5,190 nucleotides of DNA from an uncultured Ruminococcus sp. Lineage in GTDB: Bacteria; Bacillota; Clostridia; Oscillospirales; Ruminococcaceae. Every line of letters begins with the position of its first letter. Within the stretch, counting starts at the first letter, position 1. The notes beneath the pieces were generated by a model. That model was not told the origin of the DNA, made no database searches, and saw only the letters and a list, made by a program, of their open reading frames with translations. A program made the position numbers and the translations under genes. The stretch covers positions 1 to 5,190 of the forward strand of contig CAMJES010000179.1 in the NCBI GenBank assembly GCA_946404705.1, written 5' to 3'. Below are positions 1 to 5,190 of this stretch, piece by piece.

Positions 1-882
1 ATAGCGTCCGCCGCCGCAGACTGTGCCTTGCGCACCGATGCTGTTGGAAACGAACTCGAAAACCGTCTTTGTGTAGTAGTCAAGTCCACGAACTATCTTC
101 GGATTGACCGTGAATGCGATATCCATTGCCGTGAGGTTCTTTTTCAGCTTTTCAAAGTGTTCGCTGCATTCCTCGCAGAGATAATCGAGAATGACGGGCG
201 CACCCTTAGCAATGTCCTGACATATCGGACTCTTGCAGTCGAGAATACGCATAGGATTTTTTTCAAGACGTTCGCGGCAGGTTCCGCAAAGCTCGTCTTT
301 TCTGCCCTCGAAGTAGCTTTTGAGCGCCTTGTGGTATTCTCCGCGGCACTTCGGACAGCCGATAGAGTTGATGTTGAGCGCAACGTCCTTTATGCCAAGG
401 CGGCGCAGGAATGCGTCAACCATTGCTATCATTTCTGCGTCTGCGGCAGGGGAAGCGCTTCCGTACATTTCCGCGCCGAACTGGTGGAACTCGCGAAGTC
501 TGCCTGCCTGCGGCTTTTCGTGTCTGAAGCAGGAGATGTTGTAGAAAACCTTCTGCGGAAGAGCGTCCGAAAGCATACCGTTTTCCAGCACCGCACGAGC
601 AGCTCCTGCAGTTCCCTCCGGACGGAGCGTGAAGTCGTCATCGTCCTTGCCGTTGGCGGAGCTTTTTGCAGTCACGCCGTACATTTCTTTCTGCACAACA
701 TCAGTCGAATCGCCGACGCTGCGCTTGAAAAGCTTTGTGTTTTCAAATGTCGGGAAACGTATCTCCTTGAAGCCGTAGCATTCGGCGGTTTCAGCAGCAA
801 GCTGCTCAACTGTGTGCCACTTGTACACCTCGGAAGGTTTGACATCCTGCGTTCCCTTTGGTCTTTTTGTAATAAGATCCAT
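1..882 (-). CDS. hisS: Histidyl-tRNA synthetase, N-terminal 294 residues (runs off left edge)
   Basis: Class II aminoacyl-tRNA synthetase that charges tRNA-His with histidine in the cytoplasm using ATP. Translating from the ATG at 882 gives 294 codons with no stop before the window edge, about 70% of the usual ~420 residues; the anticodon-binding domain is missing. Visible in order: the N-terminal KRPKGTQDV start (6-14), typical of HisRS; TLRPEGTAG (85-93); class II motif 2 with FRHEKPQAGRLREFHQFG (119-136); the histidine-specific RGLDYYTKTVFEF (265-277); and the glycine-rich GTVCGGGRY (286-294). The insertion domain carries cysteine pairs (C176/C179, C199/C202, C216/C221, C236/C239), of a kind I recall in many clostridial and Bacteroidetes HisRS; metal binding is not established. 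AAGGAG at 895-890 sits 7 bases before the ATG, which fixes the start. The gene lies directly behind a T-box leader, so it is controlled by tRNA charging. Identity is very secure. Confidence 0.97.
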   Translation of the reverse strand, partial: MDLITKRPKGTQDVKPSEVYKWHTVEQLAAETAECYGFKEIRFPTFENTKLFKRSVGDSTDVVQKEMYGVTAKSSANGKDDDDFTLRPEGTAGAARAVLENGMLSDALPQKVFYNISCFRHEKPQAGRLREFHQFGAEMYGSASPAADAEMIAMVDAFLRRLGIKDVALNINSIGCPKCRGEYHKALKSYFEGRKDELCGTCRERLEKNPMRILDCKSPICQDIAKGAPVILDYLCEECSEHFEKLKKNLTAMDIAFTVNPKIVRGLDYYTKTVFEFVSNSIGAQGTVCGGGRY

Positions 883-889
883 GTAAAAA

Positions 890-895
890 CTCCTT
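890..895 (-). promoter_or_regulatory. Ribosome binding site of hisS
   Basis: AAGGAG lies 7 bases upstream of the ATG at 882 and just downstream of the T-box terminator. It supports the chosen start codon. Confidence 0.85.
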
Positions 896-920
896 TTTGT
901 ATATTTAAAAATTCTGTAAA

Positions 921-990
921 AATATAAAAAGCCGTCCTTGCGCAAAAGAAACGCTGTGCATTGATAAGCGTTTCCCGAACAAGGGACGAC
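921..990 (-). terminator. T-box intrinsic terminator in the hisS leader
   Basis: The stem GTCGTCCCTTG (990-980) pairs with CAAGGACGGC (940-931) with one bulged C. An inner GAAACGC/GCGTTTC hairpin lies inside it, and TTTTT follows at 930-926. The CCCT within the 5' arm (985-982) can instead pair with the AGGG of the T-box core (1015-1012), giving the exclusive antiterminator. This is the off-state of the riboswitch. Confidence 0.92.
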
Positions 991-1188
991 TTGTAAAAAA
1001 TCGCGGTGCCACCCTATTTTTTAAGGCAAAAAGCCTTAACTTCATTCTCTTTAACGCAGAAAACGGCTGTGTTTTATCGCACAGCGGCTCAAAAGTGTCC
1101 TTCACTCGCAAACTCTTCGGGCGTTTGCACCGACCGCCCTCTCTGGAGAAGAAGTTTTGCTTGCTACTCTCTTTATCACAGCCTTTAT
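921..1188 (-). promoter_or_regulatory. T-box riboswitch, aspartate-type specifier, ahead of hisS
   Basis: Leader RNA that senses uncharged tRNA and permits read-through into hisS. Seen in order on the minus strand: the stem I base near 1182-1179 pairing with 1089-1086; the K-turn/loop E segment GATAAAGAGAGTAG (1177-1164); a distal helix GGGCG (1139-1135)/CGCCC (1123-1119) closing a GTCGGTGCAAA loop; the specifier side GAAG-GAC-A-CTTTTGAGC with GAC at 1099-1097; a possible stem II (about 1084-1066); stem III TTAAGGC/GCCTTAA (1039-1021); and the T-box core AGGGTGGCACCGCG (1015-1002). The spacing around the specifier matches the B. subtilis glyQS leader as I remember it (GAA, one base, codon, A, then TTGAGC), so the codon is GAC, Asp. 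The bulge reads TGGC, which pairs with a GCCA tRNA end, fitting tRNA-Asp (G73) and not tRNA-His (C73). The terminator is a separate entry. Confidence 0.95.
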
Positions 1189-1194
1189 AGAATT

Positions 1195-1223
1195 AGTATA
1201 ACTCATTAATCCTAAGTTGTCAA
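1195..1223 (-). promoter_or_regulatory. Sigma-A promoter of the hisS T-box leader
   Basis: TTGACA (1223-1218), a 17-base spacer and TATACT (1200-1195) make a near-consensus housekeeping promoter. Transcription would start near 1188, a few bases before stem I of the T-box. A strong promoter fits a gene whose control is exerted later, by termination. Confidence 0.9.
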
Positions 1224-1365
1224 GAAAAATCTTATGAATATTATTAAACAAGCTATTGTGGGGGACGTTTTCCCGTACCGTTTGTATAAAAACAAGAAAA
1301 AACGTAACGGGCAACCCGTTCCCAAACGGAAGTGCGTTTAAAAACACGGCAGATATAAAACAAAA
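1224..1365. other. Intergenic gap between mgsA terminator and hisS promoter
   Basis: No credible gene is seen here on either strand. Apart from the hairpin described at 1297-1320, the stretch holds AT-rich sequence and a 7-base inverted pair, CCGTTTG (1278-1284) and CAAACGG (1323-1329), that encloses that hairpin. I see no further promoter or RNA motif that I recognise. Confidence 0.6.
1297..1320 (-). terminator. Possible second terminator downstream of mgsA
   Basis: On the minus strand AACGGG (1320-1315) and CCCGTT (1311-1306) form a 6-base stem with a 3-base loop. After ACG come six T (1302-1297) and a further T-rich run. The stem is short and separated from the T tract by three bases, so this is only a plausible backup to the stronger terminator at 1357-1385. 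Confidence 0.4.
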
Positions 1366-1385
1366 CGGCGGAAAAATTTCCGCCG
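1357..1385 (-). terminator. Intrinsic terminator after mgsA
   Basis: The perfect inverted repeat CGGCGGAAA/TTTCCGCCG (1385-1366) begins 11 bases after the mgsA stop codon. On the minus strand it is followed by TTTTGTTTT (1365-1357). This ends the minD-mgsA transcription and insulates the hisS promoter. Confidence 0.85.
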
Positions 1386-1395
1386 AAAATGTTCA

Positions 1396-1800
1396 TCATT
1401 TGTTGGGGTTAACGATCTGACGCCAGTCGAGGTCGCCTCTTTCGAGCGCGTGGATAAGCGCTTCTGCCGTAGCGATATTTGTTGCAACGGGGATATTGTG
1501 AACATCGCAAAGTCTTAACAGATTCATTTCGTTCGGCTCATGCGGTTTCGGAGAAAGCGGATCGCGGAAGAACAGCAGCAGGTCGATCTCGTTGCAGGAA
1601 ATTCTTGCGCAGATCTGCTGGTCGCCGCCCTGTGAGCCGCTGAGATAGCTTTTGATATTTAGTCCGGTTGCCTGAGCAACCATTTTTCCGGTTGTTCCGG
1701 TCGCGCAGATATTATGCTTAGAAAGGATGCCGCAGTAAGCGATGCAAAACTGTACGAGTAATTCTTTTTTTGAGTCGTGTGCAATAAGTGCAATATTCAT
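1396..1800 (-). CDS. mgsA: Methylglyoxal synthase
   Basis: Cytoplasmic enzyme that converts dihydroxyacetone phosphate to methylglyoxal and phosphate, a bypass of lower glycolysis that relieves sugar-phosphate stress. The 134 residues cover the whole MGS domain; the E. coli enzyme is slightly longer (152). Visible: IALIAHD with H8; the phosphate-binding ATGTTGK (33-39); SGSQGGDQQ (54-62) with the catalytic Asp at D60; FFRDP (77-81) with D80; PHEP with H87; and CDVHNIPVATNIATAE (98-113). With a constant offset of 11 to E. coli numbering, H8, D60, D80 and H87 match H19, D71, D91 and H98, but E. coli D101 corresponds to N90 here. A strong GGGGAG lies 9 bases before the ATG (1815-1810). The gene follows minD by 123 bases, a conserved clostridial neighbourhood. 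Identity is very secure; full activity is likely but not shown. Confidence 0.96.
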   Translation of the reverse strand: MNIALIAHDSKKELLVQFCIAYCGILSKHNICATGTTGKMVAQATGLNIKSYLSGSQGGDQQICARISCNEIDLLLFFRDPLSPKPHEPNEMNLLRLCDVHNIPVATNIATAEALIHALERGDLDWRQIVNPNK

Positions 1801-1809
1801 TGGACGAAA

Positions 1810-1815
1810 CTCCCC
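1810..1815 (-). promoter_or_regulatory. Ribosome binding site of mgsA
   Basis: GGGGAG, preceded by AGAA, stands 9 bases upstream of the ATG at 1800 and supports that start. Confidence 0.75.
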
Positions 1816-1848
1816 TTCTGTAATTTATTTTATCAGATCGCATTTTAT

Positions 1849-1854
1849 ATTATA
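1849..1854 (-). promoter_or_regulatory. Possible -10 element for mgsA
   Basis: A perfect TATAAT occurs 48 bases upstream of the mgsA start, but no good -35 hexamer lies 16-18 bases further up, and there is no TG extension. The AT-rich context makes chance likely. mgsA may simply be co-transcribed with minD, as no terminator is visible between them. Confidence 0.3.
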
Positions 1855-1878
1855 AGGTAACGTTTTCAGATGAACGCC

Positions 1879-1896
1879 GACTGCACAGCCGCAGTC
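1879..1896 (-). repeat. Small inverted repeat between minD and mgsA
   Basis: GACTGC and GCAGTC form a 6-base stem around a 6-base loop. No T tract follows on either strand, so it does not look like a terminator. It could be an mRNA hairpin or an operator; the function is unknown. Confidence 0.4.
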
Positions 1897-1923
1897 AGTA
1901 TATTTTAGGGATAGGGTATAGCC

Positions 1924-2670
1924 TTACTGGAGGAGCATTTTAAAGCTGAGCGGAACATCCTCGCCTTTTATGCGGCGTGAGATAGCGTCGAAAGCTTTGA
2001 AAGCATTTGAACCGGACGGAAGAGGAATACCCTTGCCGGTCGAGATAACAACTGCGTCATCGTTCGGTATAACGCCGATAAGCTGAACTCCGACCGTGTC
2101 GATGATATCGTCAAGATCCTTGACAATATCCGACTGGAAGATATCGGGATCGATCTTGTTGATGATAAGGCGCTGTTTTTTATTGCCTCTCTTATAGAAT
2201 TCATCCGACATTGCGCGCGCGTCACGAACGCAGATCGGGTCTGCAGTTGTATTGATAAGGATAAGGTCGGACTGTTCAACAACGTCAAAAACGCTCTCGT
2301 TTGTACCTGCGGAGGTGTCAACGATTATGTATTCGTAATACTTTCTCATTTCCTCGCAGATACGCTTGATAGTTGCAGCGTCGACCTTTGAGAACGGATC
2401 CTCGGGAGCGCATACAAGGCTTAAATTTGAAGCGATCTTGACGGGGGTTGTTGCCTGATAAACGTCAACTTCGCCCGAAATGACCGAACCGAGGTCGTAT
2501 TTAACATCGTCCTTAACGCCGAGCATGATATCAAGGCAGCGAAGACCGAAGTCGAGTTCTATGATAAGAGTTCTGTGTCCCTGCTTAGCGAGCGCAAAGC
2601 CAAGTTCGGCACAAATTGAAGATTTACCGGTGCCGCCTTTACCGGATGTGATTGCAATGATTTTAGACAT
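1924..2670 (-). CDS. minD: MinD-family septum-site ATPase without usual C-terminal membrane helix
   Basis: Member of the MinD/ParA deviant Walker A ATPases. MinD normally dimerises with ATP on the membrane and recruits MinC to block FtsZ rings away from mid-cell. Visible: the deviant Walker A SGKGGTGKSS (9-18) with signature K11 and K16; DFGLRCLD (40-47), matching the MinD switch I DIGLRNLD; switch II VDTSAG (117-122), where MinD usually has DSPAG; TTADPICVRDA (141-151); INKIDP (170-175); and IPNDDAVVISTGKGIPL (201-217), typical of MinD rather than ParA. At 248 residues it is short: after GEDVPL (236-241) only seven residues (SFKMLLQ) remain, where MinD usually has a basic amphipathic membrane-targeting helix. 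AAGGAG sits 6 bases before the ATG. minC and minE are not adjacent. A MinD origin is clear; a standard Min role is uncertain. Confidence 0.9.
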   Translation of the reverse strand: MSKIIAITSGKGGTGKSSICAELGFALAKQGHRTLIIELDFGLRCLDIMLGVKDDVKYDLGSVISGEVDVYQATTPVKIASNLSLVCAPEDPFSKVDAATIKRICEEMRKYYEYIIVDTSAGTNESVFDVVEQSDLILINTTADPICVRDARAMSDEFYKRGNKKQRLIINKIDPDIFQSDIVKDLDDIIDTVGVQLIGVIPNDDAVVISTGKGIPLPSGSNAFKAFDAISRRIKGEDVPLSFKMLLQ

Positions 2671-2676
2671 AAAAAA

Positions 2677-2682
2677 CTCCTT
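2677..2682 (-). promoter_or_regulatory. Ribosome binding site of minD
   Basis: AAGGAG, within GGAAGGAG, stands 6 bases upstream of the ATG at 2670. It fixes the start and lies outside the leader hairpin. Confidence 0.85.
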
Positions 2683-2694
2683 CCTGATATAGAG

Positions 2695-2734
2695 AAAAAC
2701 ATAGCCGCATATTTATTATTTTTTATACGGCTAT
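2695..2734 (-). terminator. Terminator-like hairpin in the minD leader
   Basis: On the minus strand ATAGCCGTAT (2734-2725) pairs with ATGCGGCTAT (2710-2701) over ten bases, including one G-U pair, around a 14-base AT-rich loop. Then come G and TTTTT (2699-2695). It lies between the proposed promoter and the ribosome binding site, so it would sit at the very 5' end of the minD mRNA. It could attenuate transcription, stabilise the 5' end, or stop read-through from mrdA. Confidence 0.6.
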
Positions 2735-2745
2735 CAATTATTTAT

Positions 2746-2774
2746 ATTGTACCACACTTTTATCAAAAGTCCAA
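2746..2774 (-). promoter_or_regulatory. Probable promoter of minD
   Basis: TTGGAC (2774-2769), a 17-base spacer and TACAAT (2751-2746), with TGG directly before the -10 giving an extended -10. The start point would be near 2739, about 70 bases before minD. A dedicated promoter fits the strong terminator after mrdA. Confidence 0.65.
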
Positions 2775-2850
2775 GAGTTTTTTTATTATTCTGCACAATT
2801 TTGTCAAGTTAGCTTGTTTTTTTTGAATTTCTTTGTGAGATTTATACATA

Positions 2851-2900
2851 TAAAAATTGCACATAAACCTCTGCTGTGAACAGAATGCTTATGTGCAATT
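2851..2900 (-). terminator. Intrinsic terminator after mrdA
   Basis: A perfect 12-base inverted repeat, AATTGCACATAA (2900-2889 on the minus strand) and TTATGTGCAATT (2866-2855), encloses a 22-base loop with a smaller TCTG/CAGA pair. The T-rich run continues to 2852. It begins 13 bases after the mrdA stop and separates the mreD-mrdA unit from minD. Confidence 0.85.
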
Positions 2901-2913
2901 GATTTTGTATCGA

Positions 2914-4998
2914 TTATTCCGCAAGACCTGCAAGGATATCCGTCTTTTCTTCGTCCGTTATCATTTCGGGCGAACGCACCTTATAATTCTTGTCAAAATA
3001 AGCCTCGATGAACTGGCGTATCATAAATTTTGAATATTCGCCGTGTTCAACAAATCCCGAAAATGCGATAACGGGGTCGTCTGAGGGGTAAAAGCCTATG
3101 AACGAAGAGCCGGTGTCTTCCGCCGAGGTCATCTGCGGAGTTCCCGTTTTGATAGCCGCCTGCTCGGGAAGCTCGGAAAGACGGTAATCTGTGTAATAAT
3201 CCTTGACCGCAGGGTAGGAGTAGGGCAGGAAGTTCGCTGCTTTTTCCATTCCTGCGATAATATTGTCAAAGGTATATCCGGTAGCGTCGGGAACGGTCGC
3301 AGAAATTGTCGGCTCAGTCCTGCTTACAAGCTTCTCCATATTATATGTGTAAACACTATCCACAACGTAAGGCTTGTAGCGTGTGCCGCGGTTCGCGATG
3401 GTGTTCGCCAGCATTGCAAGCTGGAGGGGAGTTGCGTATGTTTCCGACTGTCCGATAGCGGCCTGAACGACAAGTCCTGCCTGCCATTCAAGGCGGCGCT
3501 CCCGGAAGCTTTCGGGCGTTGCGAAGTAGCCTGCCATATCGCCCGTTTCGATACCCGTGTTCTGACCGAAGCCGTAAAGCTTTGCATAGCCTGCAAGGCG
3601 GTCGATGCCGAGCTGTCTGACTGTTTCATAGAAGAAGATATTGCAGGATTTTTCGATAGCCGTTACAACGTTTATCCTGCCGTGGTAGCCGGTACATTTC
3701 GGCTTGTAGTCATCCCAGTAGGTGTAGACCTGATTGCAGGTGATAAGCGTTTTCGGGGAGATAACGCCCTCGTTAAGACCTGCCGTGGCGGTCACGGTCT
3801 TGAACGTTGAACCGGGGCGGTAAAGTCCCGAAGTCGCGCGGTTGATAAGCGGAGAGTTCTCGCCGTTTGCGACTGCCGAGTAGTTCTCAAGGTAGTCGCT
3901 TATGCTGTATGTCGGAGATGTCGCAGCCGCAATGACTGCGCCCGTTTTTACATCGGTGACAACTATTGCGCCTGCGTTTGCATTTTCGCCTTTTTTGTTG
4001 GTCGAGGTCTGATTTTGCAGCCACTCTATATGATTTTCAAGTATCTGCTGGACTTTTTGCTGATAGTCCATATCTATCGTAAGCTTTACCGTGTTTCCCG
4101 GAACGGTTTCCTTTGTAATAGTATCGGAAGCGACAACGCCGTTCAAAAGTTCAAGCTCACGGGTGCCTGTTACGCCGCGAAGCTGGCTCTCCATAGCCTT
4201 TTCAACGCCGCTCTTGCCGAGGACGTCATTGAGCATATATCCGCTGTTTTTAAGCGTTTCATATTCCTCTGCGTTTATCGAGCCGACCGTTCCGACAAGG
4301 TGCGGAGCATAGTTGTTGTCCTCGTAAACGCGGATAGCTTCCTCTGCAACGTCCATACCTTCAAGCTCGAAAGCGGCTTCTTTCAGCTTTACAACGCTTT
4401 CCATAGGAATATCTTCTGCAAGAGTATAGCGGTTTGCAAGGGAAAAGCTGCGGATAGTCATTTCGTAGCGTATGCCGACAATGATTCGCTTTTGGCGGAC
4501 GGTGTAGGAATCGTCGACTTTGTAAAGTTCGAGCATTGCGTCTATACATTCCGCTGCAGTCGCATACGGCTGAACGGAGATGTTTTTGCGAAGCTTTGCG
4601 ATATCGCTCTCACGCATTTCAAGGAAGCTGTACGGCGTTGTCTGACTGATCGGGAGCGTATCGTTCCAGTCAACGCCGTCCTCTTCAAGTATCTCGGCAA
4701 TGCGCAGGATTATCCTGTTTATCTCTTGGGTATCGGAGGAAAGGAACGCTTTTTCGAGAATAACATTAAAGCCGACCTTGTTGCTGACAACTGCCTTGCC
4801 TGCGGCGTCAACTATCTCGCCGCGCGGCGCACTTATATCCTGCGTGACAGTGCGTGTGCTTTTGGCTTGTTCAAGGTATTTTTCACCGTCAACGATCTGC
4901 ATTTTCATAAGTGCGACAGCGCACATCGACATTGCAAGCAGAACAAGAGCGATAAGTATAATGGTTCTTATTTTTTTAGCTATCAAAGCGAAGTTCAT
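2914..4998 (-). CDS. mrdA: Penicillin-binding protein 2, class B transpeptidase
   Basis: Cell-wall transpeptidase of the elongation machinery: it cross-links stem peptides of lateral peptidoglycan outside the membrane, partnered with RodA, and is a target of beta-lactams. The 694 residues are full length for the family. Visible: a short cytoplasmic start, one membrane anchor (about 11-31), the pedestal/dimerisation domain starting at SAPRGEIVD (56-64), a linker with GKSGVEKAMESQLRG (261-275), then the transpeptidase domain with SxxK as STFK (S397 nucleophile, K400), SxN as SCN (451-453) and KTG (617-619). All three catalytic motifs are intact. The ATG follows the mreD stop by one base; only a weak GAGAG (5009-5005) precedes it, suggesting translational coupling. 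The mreD neighbour supports a PBP2 (elongation) rather than a division PBP assignment. RodA, its usual partner, is not encoded in this window. Confidence 0.95.
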   Translation of the reverse strand: MNFALIAKKIRTIILIALVLLAMSMCAVALMKMQIVDGEKYLEQAKSTRTVTQDISAPRGEIVDAAGKAVVSNKVGFNVILEKAFLSSDTQEINRIILRIAEILEEDGVDWNDTLPISQTTPYSFLEMRESDIAKLRKNISVQPYATAAECIDAMLELYKVDDSYTVRQKRIIVGIRYEMTIRSFSLANRYTLAEDIPMESVVKLKEAAFELEGMDVAEEAIRVYEDNNYAPHLVGTVGSINAEEYETLKNSGYMLNDVLGKSGVEKAMESQLRGVTGTRELELLNGVVASDTITKETVPGNTVKLTIDMDYQQKVQQILENHIEWLQNQTSTNKKGENANAGAIVVTDVKTGAVIAAATSPTYSISDYLENYSAVANGENSPLINRATSGLYRPGSTFKTVTATAGLNEGVISPKTLITCNQVYTYWDDYKPKCTGYHGRINVVTAIEKSCNIFFYETVRQLGIDRLAGYAKLYGFGQNTGIETGDMAGYFATPESFRERRLEWQAGLVVQAAIGQSETYATPLQLAMLANTIANRGTRYKPYVVDSVYTYNMEKLVSRTEPTISATVPDATGYTFDNIIAGMEKAANFLPYSYPAVKDYYTDYRLSELPEQAAIKTGTPQMTSAEDTGSSFIGFYPSDDPVIAFSGFVEHGEYSKFMIRQFIEAYFDKNYKVRSPEMITDEEKTDILAGLAE

Positions 4999-4999
4999 A

Positions 5000-5142
5000 T
5001 TATTCTCTCACAATATTGTCGGATTTCTCTTCGACATAGGTTTCTTTTATTACTCCGAGCCGCGATGATAAAAACTTTATAAGCGGATAGAACACCGCCG
5101 AAGCTATGACGGTGAATATCATAACGGGCAGTATCTCGCGCA
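5000..5142 (-). CDS. mreD: MreD rod-shape protein, C-terminal 46 residues (cut by contig end)
   Basis: The open frame ending at TAA (5002-5000) encodes 46 residues starting with REILPVMIFTVIASAVFYPL, a hydrophobic segment, then IKFLSSRLG and a charged tail ending SDNIVRE. A last membrane span plus a short cytoplasmic tail, placed directly before mrdA, fits MreD, the integral membrane subunit of the MreBCD elongasome. The stop is one base before the mrdA ATG, so the two are almost certainly one operon. Upstream sequence is missing because adapter begins at 5143; the frame must not be read beyond that point. The assignment leans on position and membrane character as much as on sequence. Confidence 0.75.
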
Positions 5143-5190
5143 AGATCGGAAGAGCGTCGTGTAGGGAAAGAGTGTAGATCTCGGTGGTCG
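5143..5190. other. Illumina TruSeq adapter read-through (not genomic)
   Basis: From AGATCGGAAGAGC at 5143 the last 48 bases match, as I know it, the reverse complement of the Illumina TruSeq universal adapter without a mismatch, through TCGGTGGTCG at the end. The sequence breaks the MreD reading frame at this point. It is untrimmed library adapter at a contig end. Confidence 0.97.

Noticed and set aside
176..360. Cysteine pairs in the HisRS insertion domain as a novel zinc module
   Set aside because: Cysteine-rich insertions of this pattern (CPxC, CxxC, LDCK) are familiar from HisRS of Clostridia and Bacteroidetes, so this is family-typical rather than new.
28..927. Long open frame on the plus strand opposite hisS
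   Set aside because: It is the antisense shadow of hisS and also crosses the hisS ribosome binding site and the leader. The protein resembles nothing I know, and the minus strand holds a textbook HisRS.
905..1111. 68-codon open frame on the minus strand inside the T-box
   Set aside because: It covers the specifier, T-box core and terminator. The RNA elements account for this sequence.
1102..1347. 81-codon open frame on the minus strand in the hisS leader region
   Set aside because: It lies across the second terminator, the sigma-A promoter and stem I of the T-box, whose RNA structure explains the sequence. No ribosome binding site and no recognisable protein.
1801..1923. Possible minE remnant between minD and mgsA
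   Set aside because: The gap is only 123 bases. The frames I read there are short and broken by stops, and show no MinE-like sequence.
2802..2807. TTGACA on the minus strand upstream of minD as a promoter -35
   Set aside because: At 16-17 bases downstream only TAAAAA or AAAAAA is found, much poorer than the TACAAT with extended -10 of the promoter at 2746-2774.
4015..5082. 355-codon open frame on the plus strand opposite mrdA and mreD
   Set aside because: It is antisense to a PBP2 with intact motifs and to the mreD end. Its composition is Cys-, His- and Phe-rich as expected of a shadow, and it has no convincing ribosome binding site.

Overview
The window reads as a chromosomal fragment of a Gram-positive anaerobe of the class Clostridia, with the Ruminococcaceae/Oscillospiraceae as the best guess. 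This rests on a T-box riboswitch ahead of an aminoacyl-tRNA synthetase gene, strong AGGAG-type ribosome binding sites, moderate G+C, and the cell-shape/division cluster pattern (mreD, mrdA, minD, mgsA) seen in Firmicutes. No species is assigned. Every credible gene lies on the minus strand, so the genes read from right to left.

Layout in the direction of transcription: (1) 5190-5143 is not genomic. It is a perfect Illumina TruSeq adapter sequence at the contig end. (2) 5142-5000 is the C-terminus of MreD. One base later comes a complete class B penicillin-binding protein 2 (mrdA, 4998-2914), closed by a strong intrinsic terminator. (3) A promoter with an extended -10 starts a new unit. Its leader carries a terminator-like hairpin and is followed by a MinD-family ATPase (2670-1924). 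(4) After a 123-base gap lies methylglyoxal synthase (mgsA, 1800-1396), followed by one clear and one weaker intrinsic terminator. (5) A near-consensus sigma-A promoter (TTGACA, 17 bases, TATACT) drives a textbook T-box leader (about 1188-921) ahead of hisS. The histidyl-tRNA synthetase gene runs off the left edge after 294 codons.

How they fit together: MreD and PBP2 belong to the elongasome, which builds lateral cell wall. MinD normally positions the division septum together with MinC and, in many species, MinE. In many Clostridia the order is mreBCD, mrdA, minC, minD, minE, rodA, mgsA. Here minC, minE and rodA are missing between the retained genes, and this MinD also ends before the usual membrane-targeting helix. 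MgsA (dihydroxyacetone phosphate to methylglyoxal) is a metabolic passenger of the cluster. hisS is a separate unit, and its T-box reads an aspartate codon, which predicts aspS just beyond the left edge.

I saw no mobile element, CRISPR array, tRNA or rRNA, and no evidence of an entirely new system. The points most worth checking are the adapter end, the Asp-type T-box on a His synthetase gene, the stripped-down min locus, and an Asp-to-Asn change at a conserved active-site position of MgsA.
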